A stretch of DNA of 64,000 bases from Halobacillus kuroshimensis DSM 18393. Lineage in GTDB: Bacteria > Bacillota > Bacilli > Bacillales > Halobacillaceae. The stretch is taken from positions 157,392 through 221,391 of the forward strand of contig NZ_AUDY01000013.1 in NCBI RefSeq assembly GCF_000425705.1, in the 5' to 3' direction. The notes beneath the pieces were generated by a model that was given only the letters and a program-made list of their open reading frames with translations, was not told the DNA's origin and ran no database searches. Made by a program: the position numbers and the translations under genes. This document shows positions 44,059 to 53,367 of the stretch, one piece after another; within the stretch, counting starts at the first letter, position 1, and each line of letters starts with the position of its first letter.

Positions 44059-44358
44059 ATGTCGTATAAGCATAAAAAGGTTATTTCTATCGGGACGGTC
44101 AATGAACTGACCGGGCTTTCCCTGAGACAGATCCGTTATTATGAAGAACGCGGACTCATTTACCCGGAGCGTACCAAACGCGGAACGCGCAAATACTCTT
44201 TTTCCGATGTAGAAATTCTTCTACAGATTGCCGATAAACGCGAGGAAGGTGTGCAGACTTATGAAATCAGGAAGGATCTGCAGAAAACGAAAAAAGGCAA
44301 AGTGATGGAACGAATGCTGCGCGGACAATTGAATGCGCACTTCAAGATGAACAAATAA
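44059..44358 (+). CDS. tnrA: Global nitrogen regulator TnrA (MerR family)
   Basis: The 99-residue protein shares nearly all of the TnrA start ([20 protein letters not shown]), the DNA-binding [39 protein letters not shown], and the C-terminal [14 protein letters not shown] that binds feedback-inhibited glutamine synthetase. It is shorter than GlnR and lacks its tail, so it is TnrA. It activates and represses nitrogen genes under limitation. RBS AAGGAGGAG. The operon carries a TnrA box, suggesting positive autoregulation. Confidence 0.95.
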   Translation: MSYKHKKVISIGTVNELTGLSLRQIRYYEERGLIYPERTKRGTRKYSFSDVEILLQIADKREEGVQTYEIRKDLQKTKKGKVMERMLRGQLNAHFKMNK

Positions 44359-44371
44359 CACTGCAGGCAGT

Positions 44372-44402
44372 CCCGGACACCCCTAGGTCCCGGGGCTTTT
44401 TT
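44372..44402 (+). terminator. Terminator of tnrA
   Basis: CCCGG and CCGGG arms with the G/C-rich hairpin followed by six T. Confidence 0.75.
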
Positions 44403-44408
44403 CTGCAC

Positions 44409-44440
44409 AAAAAAACCGCCCTCCTTTTATGGGCGGCTTT
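44409..44440 (-). terminator. Terminator overlapping the end of the CHY zinc-finger gene
   Basis: AACCGCCC and GGGCGGCTT stem; the stop codon of the CHY gene (44427-44429) lies in its loop. Confidence 0.85.
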
Positions 44441-44753
44441 CCATGTCAAAATATAATGGATAATGAAGGCTGCAGCGTTCATTGAACCTGTGGCTGCAGG
44501 AAGAACAGCTCGATGTATTCATATATTCTTGAATCGTCATCTCATATCCGCAGTTTCCGCAGAGAACCGCCCGCTGGTTCCATTGTTCCCGGGGCCACCG
44601 GGACGGCTTGTGACCGGCATGTTCTTCGTGGCAGGACCAGCAGGCATAGTACGTTCCACAGCAGTGGAATTTCAAAGCGATGATATCGATATCGCTGTGG
44701 TAATGGACGCATCGTGTCTGAGCGTCCACTTGAGTTCCTTTAACATCATGCAT
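44427..44753 (-). CDS. CHY zinc-finger protein
   Basis: The 108-residue protein has an array of Cys and His pairs: RCVHYHSDIDIIALKFHCCG, YYACWSCHEEHAGH, LCGNCGYEM and SCSSCSHRFNERC SLHY, the CHY-type zinc finger that binds three metals. It may act in regulated proteolysis or metal handling; in bacteria its role is unknown. It has an ATG 44753 with a moderate RBS. Confidence 0.9.
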   Translation of the reverse strand: MHDVKGTQVDAQTRCVHYHSDIDIIALKFHCCGTYYACWSCHEEHAGHKPSRWPREQWNQRAVLCGNCGYEMTIQEYMNTSSCSSCSHRFNERCSLHYPLYFDMESRP

Positions 44754-44797
44754 CGTATCCTCTCCTTCCCTTTATCTTATCACGTGAAGAAATCAGA

Positions 44798-46000
44798 TCA
44801 GGCATCTTTATAAAAAGGATAAAGTATGAACAGAACAATGAGAAGAAAGCCTACACTCAACACCCCATACCATTGAAATTTCTCCCACAAGGTGCCCACG
44901 GCTGTACTTCCGATGGCCACTCCGAGATAGTAGCTGATCAAATAAAACCCTGACGCTCCGCTCCGGTGATGGGTGGCTGTTTTGCTGACAAGCGCGGAAG
45001 CCATCGAGTGAGCCACAAAAAAACCCATGCACAAAAGCGAAAGTCCAACCATGATGCTCCAACCTTCTCTTACAGCAGTAAGAGCTGTCCCTATCAGGAA
45101 AATCACGACACCGGAGAACATAACCTTCTTCAACCCGGCCTGATCCGAGATCCTGCCCGCAGCTGGAGGAGCGAGCACACCGAAAAGGTAGGCAAAGTAC
45201 GTGAAGGCAATCCATTTCAACGGCCAGTCGAACGGGTCTCCCTCAAGATAAAAAGGCAGATACGTCCAAACCGCCGTAAAAACAATCTGCATCAAAATGC
45301 CAAGGAGAAACAGCACAAGCAGCGGCCCACTTTTTAAATGGATCAGCATGCCCTTTAAATCCACTACAAGATTTTGTTCGGCTTTTTCAAAGAAACGCTC
45401 CTTAGGAAAAAGCCAGAGAAACAGGACGGCAGCCAGTACCCCAAAAGCCGAAAACGACCAAAGGGTCATCTGCCAGTTAAATAAGTCAGTCAAGTAACCG
45501 CCGATGACACGTCCTCCCATGCCTCCCAGGGCATTACTGGAAATATACAAGGTCATCGCAAGACCGATATGCCTGTATGACACTTCCTCTCCCAGATACC
45601 CCATGGCAGCCGCTGGGATACCAGCCAGGAAGAACCCTTGTATAAAACGGAGTGTCACCATCCATTCAAATTCCGGCATGATCGGGATGAGGACCAAACT
45701 GAGAGCTGTGAAAAGGAGAGACCCCCGCATCACAAGCGCCCGTCCGTATCGATCCGCAGCAAAACCAAGAATGAACAGACCGAAAACCATAGCCGTAACA
45801 CACACCGACATCAACAAACTGGATTGTGTAGCTGTAATATCCAGTTCCGATGTAAAAACCGGAAGCAGCGGCTGAAAGACATAAAGGGTTGAAAATATAG
45901 ACAAGGAAGCGAGCATCAGCGCGATGGTCACACGCCAGAAACCCGCTTCTGATGGTGTATAAGGTTGATGCTGTGCAGCAGTCGCTTCCATGACATCCAC
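44798..46000 (-). CDS. MFS transporter
   Basis: The 400-residue protein has twelve TM helices of the major facilitator type, with FGLFILGFAADRYGRALVMR (motif A) and the second-half counterpart AAGRISDQAGLKKVMFSG. It resembles YybF/YgaY-like drug or metabolite exporters. The stop of the SLC13 gene upstream is 6 nt before its start, so the two form an operon. Confidence 0.9.
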   Translation of the reverse strand: MDVMEATAAQHQPYTPSEAGFWRVTIALMLASLSIFSTLYVFQPLLPVFTSELDITATQSSLLMSVCVTAMVFGLFILGFAADRYGRALVMRGSLLFTALSLVLIPIMPEFEWMVTLRFIQGFFLAGIPAAAMGYLGEEVSYRHIGLAMTLYISSNALGGMGGRVIGGYLTDLFNWQMTLWSFSAFGVLAAVLFLWLFPKERFFEKAEQNLVVDLKGMLIHLKSGPLLVLFLLGILMQIVFTAVWTYLPFYLEGDPFDWPLKWIAFTYFAYLFGVLAPPAAGRISDQAGLKKVMFSGVVIFLIGTALTAVREGWSIMVGLSLLCMGFFVAHSMASALVSKTATHHRSGASGFYLISYYLGVAIGSTAVGTLWEKFQWYGVLSVGFLLIVLFILYPFYKDA

Positions 46001-46006
46001 TTCTTT

Positions 46007-47647
46007 CTATGAGTTAAAACGTTCCGGAAAAGAGGCCAGGTCCAGATCCCATACCATTGGGAGATAGAAATAGATAGCCAGAGTGATCAGAACAACAGCA
46101 ACGATATTCAAAAGAAACCCAGCCTTCGCCATATCAGGAATGCGCAGATACCCCGACCCAAAAACAACGGCGTTGGGAGGTGTAGCGACAGGCAGCATGA
46201 ACGCACAGCTGGCCGCCATGCCTGCAGCAATCATTAAACTGTACGGATGGACAGAAATCGCACTGGCCAGAGAAGCCATAATCGGAAACATCATCGTGGC
46301 CGTCGCTGTATTGGACGTAATCTCTGTCAGGAAAATCACCATAGCTGTGACAATGACGATAATCACCAGCAGATTGACACCGTCCAGCACGGTCAGCTGG
46401 GTCCCGATCCACTCCGCCAGACCGGTTTCCTGAAATCCTGAGGCAATGGCAAGGCCCGCCCCGAACAAAAGGAGTATCCCCCATGGCAGCCCTTTTGCTG
46501 TATCCCAGTCAAGCAGATAATCCCCTTTTCTGTTCGACGAAGGAATGAGGAACAACAGCACAGCAGCTGTCATGGCAATCATCGTATCGTTGATATTTTC
46601 GTTGATTTGAGCGAGAAAAAAGGAACGGGAAATCCAGGCGGCCGCTGTAAGCGTAAAAACAGTCATGACGATTTTTTCCTCAGATGACATCGCCCCCAGC
46701 TCTTTCCTTTCCTTGTTGATCACCTTGCGTCCGCCGGGCAGTTCCTTAATTTTCATCGGGTAGGCGATCTTTACTAAGTAAAACCACGTTAAAGCGATGA
46801 AAATAACCGAAACAGGGGCACCAAAAGCCATCCAGCCGGCAAAACTGATCTCAATATTGTACGTCTGCTCCACGATTCCTTTGAAAATCGTATTCGGGGG
46901 TGTCCCGATCAGAGTTGCCAGTCCACCGATGGAAGCACTATAAGCGACACCAAGCATGACGGCTTTCCCGAAGTTAAAATTACTGTGATCCACGGTTTCT
47001 CCCTGTTTTTTCAGTTGTTCAGAAGCCTGATAGATGACAGCCATACCGATTGGCACCATCATCATCGTTGTGGCTGTGTTGGAAATCCAGGCGGACAACA
47101 GCCCGGTCGCAACCATAAACCCGAGAACAATCTGTTCTGTACTGGTCCCGACCGCATTAATAATGAACAGGGCAATTCGTTTATGAAGGTTCCATTTCTG
47201 CATGGATAATGCAATAAGGAAGCCGCCCATAAAAAGAAAAATCGTATTGTCACCATAAGAGGAAGCTGTCGTTCCCCCATCAAGCCCTCCCGTAATCGGA
47301 AAAAGGACAAGGGGAAGCAGCGATGTCGCCGGAATGGGTACAGCCTCGGTAATCCACCATGTTGCAATCCAAAGGGTGCTGGCAAGAACCGCCACCGCGC
47401 TGGAGGACAATCCATCCGCCTCCAGAAATAACAGCGTGATCACAAACAAAAGCGGCCCAAGTACCAGTCCGATTTTCTGTCTCCTATCAAAAGCTGGTCC
47501 AGGGTCTTCCTCGCTGGAGGCCGACGGTGCATCTGCACTTCCTGTGGAACCTGCCCCCCCTGAGGCGAATGTCAGCAGCTCCTTCGCTTCCCGATGAAGC
47601 ACCCACATCCGATTCCATACGTTTTTAAGTAAAGCCGTTTGACTCAT
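46007..47647 (-). CDS. SLC13/DASS family Na+-dicarboxylate symporter-like protein
   Basis: ATG 47647 has GAGGGGAAGG upstream and gives 546 residues. After a hydrophilic N-terminal part (to about 50) come about eleven TM helices with NTIFLFMGGFLIALSMQKWN, TGLLSAWISNTATTMMMVPI (the SNT motif of the Na+ site) and a second SNT copy in LTEITSNTATATMMFPIM. This marks the divalent anion:Na+ symporter family that imports succinate, malate or fumarate. It is followed by an MFS gene in the same operon. Confidence 0.92.
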   Translation of the reverse strand: MSQTALLKNVWNRMWVLHREAKELLTFASGGAGSTGSADAPSASSEEDPGPAFDRRQKIGLVLGPLLFVITLLFLEADGLSSSAVAVLASTLWIATWWITEAVPIPATSLLPLVLFPITGGLDGGTTASSYGDNTIFLFMGGFLIALSMQKWNLHKRIALFIINAVGTSTEQIVLGFMVATGLLSAWISNTATTMMMVPIGMAVIYQASEQLKKQGETVDHSNFNFGKAVMLGVAYSASIGGLATLIGTPPNTIFKGIVEQTYNIEISFAGWMAFGAPVSVIFIALTWFYLVKIAYPMKIKELPGGRKVINKERKELGAMSSEEKIVMTVFTLTAAAWISRSFFLAQINENINDTMIAMTAAVLLFLIPSSNRKGDYLLDWDTAKGLPWGILLLFGAGLAIASGFQETGLAEWIGTQLTVLDGVNLLVIIVIVTAMVIFLTEITSNTATATMMFPIMASLASAISVHPYSLMIAAGMAASCAFMLPVATPPNAVVFGSGYLRIPDMAKAGFLLNIVAVVLITLAIYFYLPMVWDLDLASFPERFNS

Positions 47648-47745
47648 GACCTTCCCCTCTTTCCCGCGCATTTTTTGTCAAATATGTATGAATATTTACA
47701 AATTTTATCACAAGGTACCCTTGAATGTAAAAATAACGCTTACAA

Positions 47746-47788
47746 AGAAAAGAACTCCTGCCCCAATCATCTACTTCTGAGGCAGGAG
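47746..47788 (-). terminator. Terminator downstream of namZ
   Basis: CTCCTGCC (47755-47762) pairs with GGCAGGAG (47781-47788); the minus strand then runs T-rich. Confidence 0.75.
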
Positions 47789-47794
47789 ATTCCA

Positions 47795-49072
47795 TTATTT
47801 ATATAGGAGGTAATCTTCTCTTAAATCATTGAAGTCTTCCAGGTCTTCTTCCCACTCTTCCTGGATATCTTCCACCGATCTGCCGTTTTCGACGGCGTCA
47901 CGCACCCAGCCATTCCCAATCAAATAATCAAAAAAGGAAATACCCGAGCTGTTCTCTGCTCGGAAAGCAAAATCATCCGGATACAGATCATGAATGGTCT
48001 TTACGAGTGTCAGACCTGTTTCCACTGCTTTGTATTCATCCCGGTCGGTCACATGAATCTGCACGCCATGAGATAATTCTCCACCATGCTTGGAAAAGGA
48101 TGGGGTAAAGGAAGCGGCACGGAACATTACACCAGGCAGATGATTGGCGTTCATGGCCGCAGCCAGTTCCGTACTGTTTATGAATGGCGCTCCGATCAGC
48201 TCGAACGGCCGGGTCGTTCCCCGCCCTTCCGATACGTTCGTCCCTTCGATCAATGCCGCTCCCGGATACACGTAGGCAGCGTCCACCGTCGGCATATTCG
48301 GTGATGGAGCAACAAAGGAAAGACCTGTATCGTCATAGTCCATCTTGCGCTTCCACCCTTTCATTTGCACTACTTCCAAGTCAGCACCGATGTCATATTC
48401 CTCGTTGAAAAGCAACGCCAGCTCCCCGACTGTCATGCCGTGACGAAGCGGGACAGGGTAATTCCCTACAAACGATTGATAATTCATATCCAGCACCGGC
48501 CCCTCGACCGTGTCACCGCTGATCGGGTTGGGACGATCCAGGACAATGAAAGGAATGTCATTTTCCTGTGCCGCTTCCATTGCATAGGCCATCGTATAAA
48601 TGTACGTATAGAAGCGTGTGCCTACATCCTGGATATCAAACATCAGCACATCAATATCTTCCAGCATCTCAGGAGTCGGCTTCCGGGTCTCCCCATATAA
48701 GCTGTAGACAGGAAGACCGGTCTGTTCGTCTGTGTAAAACTCAACATATTCCCCGGCCTGAGCACTCCCTCTGACTCCATGCTCCGGGCCATAGAGAGCC
48801 GTCAAATCGACATCCTCATCCTTATGGAGCAGGTCGACAATGCTGTTCAATTCCTTATCCACACCTGTCGGATTCGTAATCAGGCCGACTTTTTTCCCTT
48901 CAATCAGGTCTTTTTTATCATCAAGCAGGACTTCCACACCAAGCTTAAGGGCTTTTCCATTTTTATAATGTCCTTTATGCTTCCCATTGCTTCCATTGTG
49001 ATCCGCCATCACAACAGAAAATGTCGTCCAAGTCAGGATCAACACAAGTGCTGCAGCCAGCCATTTTTTCAA
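47795..49072 (-). CDS. namZ: Exo-beta-N-acetylmuramidase NamZ (DUF1343, GH171)
   Basis: The 425-residue protein has a signal peptide (about 1-23), then LKLGVEVLL, VGLITNPTGVDKELNSIVDL, YGPEHGVRGSAQAGEYV, MFDIQDVGTRFYTYIYTMA and PNPISGDTVEGPV, the DUF1343 core shared with B. subtilis YbbC (NamZ). NamZ removes terminal MurNAc from muropeptides. It is co-directional and 26 nt after nagZ, as in ybbD-ybbC, though no amidase (AmiE) or MurNAc transporter lies here. Confidence 0.9.
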   Translation of the reverse strand: MKKWLAAALVLILTWTTFSVVMADHNGSNGKHKGHYKNGKALKLGVEVLLDDKKDLIEGKKVGLITNPTGVDKELNSIVDLLHKDEDVDLTALYGPEHGVRGSAQAGEYVEFYTDEQTGLPVYSLYGETRKPTPEMLEDIDVLMFDIQDVGTRFYTYIYTMAYAMEAAQENDIPFIVLDRPNPISGDTVEGPVLDMNYQSFVGNYPVPLRHGMTVGELALLFNEEYDIGADLEVVQMKGWKRKMDYDDTGLSFVAPSPNMPTVDAAYVYPGAALIEGTNVSEGRGTTRPFELIGAPFINSTELAAAMNANHLPGVMFRAASFTPSFSKHGGELSHGVQIHVTDRDEYKAVETGLTLVKTIHDLYPDDFAFRAENSSGISFFDYLIGNGWVRDAVENGRSVEDIQEEWEEDLEDFNDLREDYLLYK

Positions 49073-49098
49073 ATGAACCTCTCCCCTTTGTTAAGAAT

Positions 49099-51177
49099 TC
49101 AGTCATTCATTCCTGTTCCATATTCATACAGCACACCATTTTCCCCTGGAATGGTCACCGGAAGTTTTCCTGAAGGATGGTTAGCCCCGAAAATAGTCGA
49201 CGCAGTGGCTGTGAAACTCGCATCCCTGAACCCGTATTGAGCGATATAAGCGTCCACTTCTGGATATGCCATCACATCATAAGGATTTCTGATCCCGACG
49301 CCGATGACCGGTCCTTCGGCGATCTCCAGAATTTCCTGCATCCGCTGCATCTGCGGGTGATTCCGTGATCTCGTCCAGACATTATACGTATAGGTGCCCG
49401 CAATGACATAATCCGCTACTTGAAGAGCCGTCCGCTCTTCGGACGTAAAGGCCTCAGAATTGTGATCGATCAACGTTGTCCGGTCATGGATCTTCTTCAC
49501 AGCCTCTGCTAAGGAGGAGCTGAATGAATCACCGACAACGACAATATGATCGTCTGTCTCTGCCTGCAGCGGCAGGACTTCCTCGTTCTTCACAAGAGTG
49601 ATGGATTTCTCTGCGGCTTCCTTTTCCACCTGCCTATGTTCCTCTGAACCGACGACTTCTTCTGCATGCGCTACTTGATCCTCAAGCGCAGGCGGCTGTT
49701 CAGACTTGATGATGCCCCGTTTGATTTTCAGAGTGAGAATCCTCTCTACAGAATCCTCAATGGTTTTCATTTCTATGTCCCCTGTGTCAACAGCCTCATA
49801 AATTCCACCCGCCACTTCTTCGAGTCCTACCGGCATAAGTACGATATCTGTTCCGGCATTAATGGCGCGGATCACTGCATCCACAGGCCCGAAATGTTCC
49901 TGAATCGCATTCATATTCAACGCATCTGTAATGACAAGACCTTCGTATCCCATCTCTTCACGTATCAGACCCGTCAGCACTTTTTTAGACAAAGTGGCCG
50001 GCAGAGCGATTTCTTCGCCGTCCTTTTTGGAAACGACTTTCGTATCATCGATTTCCGGGAATGTGACATGAGCCGTCATGACAGCATCAATCCCGGCATC
50101 CATCACCTGTTGGAAGGGATACAATTCCACTTCTTTTAATCGTTCCTTGTCATACGGTACTTCCGGAAGGCCGATATGGGAATCGACAGCCGTGTCCCCA
50201 TGCCCCGGAAAGTGCTTCGCTGTGGCGGCTACACCTGTTTCCTGAAGTCCTGACATATAAGCCTGCCCCATATCTGCTACAAGCTCAGGGTTTCCGCCGA
50301 AGGACCTTACCCCTATCACCGGATTATCCGGGTTGTTATTGACATCCATATCAGGAGCCAGGTTCATATTTATACCAAGAGCAGACAGCTCTTCCCCGAT
50401 CGCCCGGCCCACATCCTGACTGATGTTTTCCGAACGTGTGGCTCCTAAAGCCATATTCCCCGGGAAATCCGTCCCGGACTGCAGACGAGTCACAATTCCG
50501 CCTTCCTGGTCAATCGTGACAAGCAGTCCATGTTTCTCAGCCACCGCCTGATAGTCCGCCACAAGCTCTGTCGTCTGAGCGGTTGTTACGACGTTCTCCC
50601 TGAATAAGATGACTCCGCCAAGATGATACTCTTTTACGAGATCCTCAATTTCAGGAAGCATTTTCGTAACATTCTTACCGTTCCAATTCCGGAAGTCCGG
50701 CATCAGCATCTGACCGACTTTTTCCTTCATCGACATGTTCTCCATCGCATGCTGAACCAGGTCATATTTCTGCCCTTTATTTTTTTTAATTTGGATTTCC
50801 GACTGTTTTTTACCACCTTTAACGTAGACGAAAATCCAATCTTTATCCCGTCCATTCGATACAGCAACCCAGGACCTTCCAGGCTTCCCTGTGAAGGTCA
50901 GCTGCCCCTTGTCATCCACCTGGACTACTTTTTTATTCGAAGCTGTCCATGACAGCCCCTCTTCGATCTTTTTAAACGACCCATCACCGTACACATGTAA
51001 GGCCGTTAAGTCGAACTGTCCACCCTTCACAGTCACATCCGCCTGCGGGACATTTTCGAGGAGTATAAGTTCCGGTCTCTCCAATACCTCTTCTGCCTTT
51101 ACAGACCCTTGTCCGGGGGGAAGTACAAGACCGAGCACCAGCACAAACAAGGCACTCCACTTTCCGATTGTCTTCAT
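49099..51177 (-). CDS. nagZ: Exo-beta-N-acetylglucosaminidase NagZ (GH3) with N-terminal BIG2-like domain
   Basis: ATG 51177 has AAGGAGGA upstream and gives 692 residues. A signal peptide (about 1-28) is followed by a BIG2-like domain (about 45-120, TASNKKVVQVDDKGQLTFTG) and the GH3 fold from about 140, with the KHFPGHGDTAVDSH His-Asp acid/base dyad and a VITDALNMN nucleophile Asp, plus a C-terminal GH3-C domain. It trims GlcNAc from peptidoglycan fragments outside the cell. It is first in the nagZ-namZ operon and has a perfect cre site in its promoter region. Confidence 0.93.
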   Translation of the reverse strand: MKTIGKWSALFVLVLGLVLPPGQGSVKAEEVLERPELILLENVPQADVTVKGGQFDLTALHVYGDGSFKKIEEGLSWTASNKKVVQVDDKGQLTFTGKPGRSWVAVSNGRDKDWIFVYVKGGKKQSEIQIKKNKGQKYDLVQHAMENMSMKEKVGQMLMPDFRNWNGKNVTKMLPEIEDLVKEYHLGGVILFRENVVTTAQTTELVADYQAVAEKHGLLVTIDQEGGIVTRLQSGTDFPGNMALGATRSENISQDVGRAIGEELSALGINMNLAPDMDVNNNPDNPVIGVRSFGGNPELVADMGQAYMSGLQETGVAATAKHFPGHGDTAVDSHIGLPEVPYDKERLKEVELYPFQQVMDAGIDAVMTAHVTFPEIDDTKVVSKKDGEEIALPATLSKKVLTGLIREEMGYEGLVITDALNMNAIQEHFGPVDAVIRAINAGTDIVLMPVGLEEVAGGIYEAVDTGDIEMKTIEDSVERILTLKIKRGIIKSEQPPALEDQVAHAEEVVGSEEHRQVEKEAAEKSITLVKNEEVLPLQAETDDHIVVVGDSFSSSLAEAVKKIHDRTTLIDHNSEAFTSEERTALQVADYVIAGTYTYNVWTRSRNHPQMQRMQEILEIAEGPVIGVGIRNPYDVMAYPEVDAYIAQYGFRDASFTATASTIFGANHPSGKLPVTIPGENGVLYEYGTGMND

Positions 51178-51284
51178 CTGCCATTCCTCCTTATCCTTAT
51201 TTATTTGTAAAAGGGCCACGGGTATCCGGAGCCGCTTCTGCAAAACAATGAGATCGGAACAAGCCGGTTTATGTATCGATTTTT

Positions 51285-51298
51285 TGAAAGCGTTTACA
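51285..51298. promoter_or_regulatory. CcpA cre site upstream of nagZ
   Basis: TGAAAGCGTTTACA matches TGWAANCGNTNWCA at every position. It is about 110 nt upstream of the nagZ ATG and overlaps a possible -35 (TTGTAA), so glucose repression of murein recovery is inferred. Confidence 0.8.
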
Positions 51299-51459
51299 AA
51301 TTGTAATAAAAGCGTAACGAATTATGATATAGTCGTCTATACCACTTTAGGCCCTGATCAATCGCAAACTCCTATTTTTCCCATCCCTTCCTAATGCGTC
51401 CATTGAATCATTTTGAAATTTCATGTCAAAAATGACGAAATTCATTGTAAATAAAGTAC

Positions 51460-51490
51460 AAAAGGCACCCCGTTGTCAGGAGTGCCTTTT
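51460..51490 (-). terminator. Terminator of the ABC importer operon
   Basis: AAAGGCAC and GTGCCTTT stem with T-tract on the minus strand, directly after the solute-binding protein gene. Confidence 0.85.
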
Positions 51491-51493
51491 TCT

Positions 51494-52570
51494 TTACCGG
51501 CTGTACGTACCGATTTCCTCCAATGCGCGATCCGTCAGTGAGGTATCTACGGCTTTATCAAAATCAACGTCCCCACTTATGGCACCGTTCTCTTTGTACA
51601 TCGTAAACTGCTTTTGAATATCTTCAACAAACATCCGCCCATTGGGATCAAGACCGGTGACACCGACCTTCTTCCATATGGCCGGGTCTTTCAGAGCTGT
51701 ATGTTTCGTCATCATCCCAATCACTTCATCCAATCCTTCCCCGTATAGGAAGGCGTCGTTATAATCACGGATTCCTTTTAAATACGCCGCCATGAACCGG
51801 ACAGAAACTTCTTCTTCTGTTTCAACGAAGCCTGGTGATCCGAGAACCATGGCAATTTGAGCATCGGGAGCATAATCGGTCGCATCTTTAAAGCGGACGT
51901 GAAGACCCTGTGCCTCTCCCTGGGTAATTAAAGGTTCGATCTGCAAGGCTGCATCGATTGACTTGCTGCCCATTGCTGCCAGCATATTCCCGAAATCGGA
52001 CATCAGGACGAGTTCGACATCATCTTCTGTCAGACCGGCATGCTCAAGCATTCGTTGAAAAATGTAATCATCGACAGCATTTCTTGAAGAGACCGCAATC
52101 CGCTTCCCTTTCAAATCGGCATACTCCTGAATCTCCTCCTGCAGATCTTCGCGGATAACGAAGCTGAAATAAGAATTCCCTTCAAAGTAATGCCCTTTGT
52201 CGGCAATGATCTTTACATCAATGCCCTGAGCGATCGCGTTAAAGAAGGACGCTGTCGATACTCCACCGGCGATATCCACTTCTCCAGCAGCAAGAGCCGG
52301 AAGCATATCATCACTATTGGCAAAACTCGTAAACCGGATATCGATATTGTAATCTTCAAAATACCCTTTTTCCTTGGCAATGTAAAAGCCGGCCCCGGAA
52401 GCCGCACCATCCTCTGCAATGACAACCGTCGTTTTCTTTTTAAGCGGCTCCATATCTCCCGACGGAGGGCTGCCTTCTGTCTGTTTCTCCTCCTCTACGG
52501 CCCCACAGCCGAACAGAAGAAAAAGGAATAATAAAAACGAAAGCAGATGACAGACTTTTTTCACCATCAT
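51494..52570 (-). CDS. NMT1/SsuA-type solute-binding lipoprotein
   Basis: The 358-residue protein has a lipobox LLFGCG (Cys22) after a hydrophobic leader, a linker and a type II periplasmic-binding fold: VVIAEDGAASGAGFYIAKEK, SFANSDDMLPALAAGEVDIA, LKGKRIAVSS and LVLMSDFGNMLAAMGS. This is the sulfonate/nitrate/taurine/HMP group of ABC importers. The ligand is unclear: no TPP riboswitch precedes the operon, so thiamine precursor is not favoured. RBS AAAGGAG. Last gene of a three-gene operon. Confidence 0.85.
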   Translation of the reverse strand: MMVKKVCHLLSFLLFLFLLFGCGAVEEEKQTEGSPPSGDMEPLKKKTTVVIAEDGAASGAGFYIAKEKGYFEDYNIDIRFTSFANSDDMLPALAAGEVDIAGGVSTASFFNAIAQGIDVKIIADKGHYFEGNSYFSFVIREDLQEEIQEYADLKGKRIAVSSRNAVDDYIFQRMLEHAGLTEDDVELVLMSDFGNMLAAMGSKSIDAALQIEPLITQGEAQGLHVRFKDATDYAPDAQIAMVLGSPGFVETEEEVSVRFMAAYLKGIRDYNDAFLYGEGLDEVIGMMTKHTALKDPAIWKKVGVTGLDPNGRMFVEDIQKQFTMYKENGAISGDVDFDKAVDTSLTDRALEEIGTYSR

Positions 52571-52583
52571 ATCCCGACTCCTT

Positions 52584-53363
52584 TCAAATAGGGGAACGCG
52601 ACTGCTGCACTTCGTTCTGCAGATGATTCCAGACGCTTACAAAATGAGCGGCCATTTCCGGGTCAGAGCGGATCTGCTCCATCGTCCGCGGTCTTGGTGA
52701 CTGGATGTGGATTTCCTTAACGATCCTTCCCGGCTGCGCACTCATTAGAAGAATTCGGTCACTGAGAAGGAGGGCTTCATCAATGCTGTGGGTAATAAAC
52801 AAGACCGTCTTTTTGGTTTCAGCCCAGATCGTCAGCAGCTCTTCCTGCAGGATGAATTTGTTCTGCTCATCCAAAGCAGCAAATGGTTCATCCATCAGAA
52901 GGATTTCCGGGTCATTGGCAAATGCTCTTGCAATGCTGACCCTCTGCTTCATCCCGCCCGACAGTTCACGGGGATATAACCCAGAAAACTTTTCCAACCC
53001 CGTCTTTTTGAGGTAATACGCTGTCCGTTCCTTTGTCACTACATCAGGCGTGCGTCTCATCTTCAGGCCAAAGCTCACATTCCCTTCCACTGTCAGCCAT
53101 GGAATGACACCCCGTTCTTGAAAAACCATCGACTGGAGCGGGCGCCCATCTTTCTCCCTTGTGATGGCAAACGACCCGGCACTCGGCTTTTCCAGCTCCG
53201 CCAATATTCGGAGCAGGGTCGTTTTTCCACAGCCGCTCGGACCGAGCAGGCAGATAAATTCGCCGTCCTCGATGTTCATCGATATGTTTTCCAGCGCTGT
53301 TACTTTCGCATCTTTTTTATAAAATACTTTCGTTAAATTGTTCATGACGATTTTTGTACTCAT
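52584..53363 (-). CDS. ABC importer ATP-binding protein (SsuB/TauB-like)
   Basis: The 259-residue ATPase has Walker A GPSGCGKTT, the LSGGMKQR signature, Walker B ILLMDEPFAALDE and H-loop FITHSIDEAL. It pairs with the permease (4 nt away) and binding protein (13 nt downstream). Confidence 0.93.
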   Translation of the reverse strand: MSTKIVMNNLTKVFYKKDAKVTALENISMNIEDGEFICLLGPSGCGKTTLLRILAELEKPSAGSFAITREKDGRPLQSMVFQERGVIPWLTVEGNVSFGLKMRRTPDVVTKERTAYYLKKTGLEKFSGLYPRELSGGMKQRVSIARAFANDPEILLMDEPFAALDEQNKFILQEELLTIWAETKKTVLFITHSIDEALLLSDRILLMSAQPGRIVKEIHIQSPRPRTMEQIRSDPEMAAHFVSVWNHLQNEVQQSRSPI

Positions 53364-53367
53364 TGGA

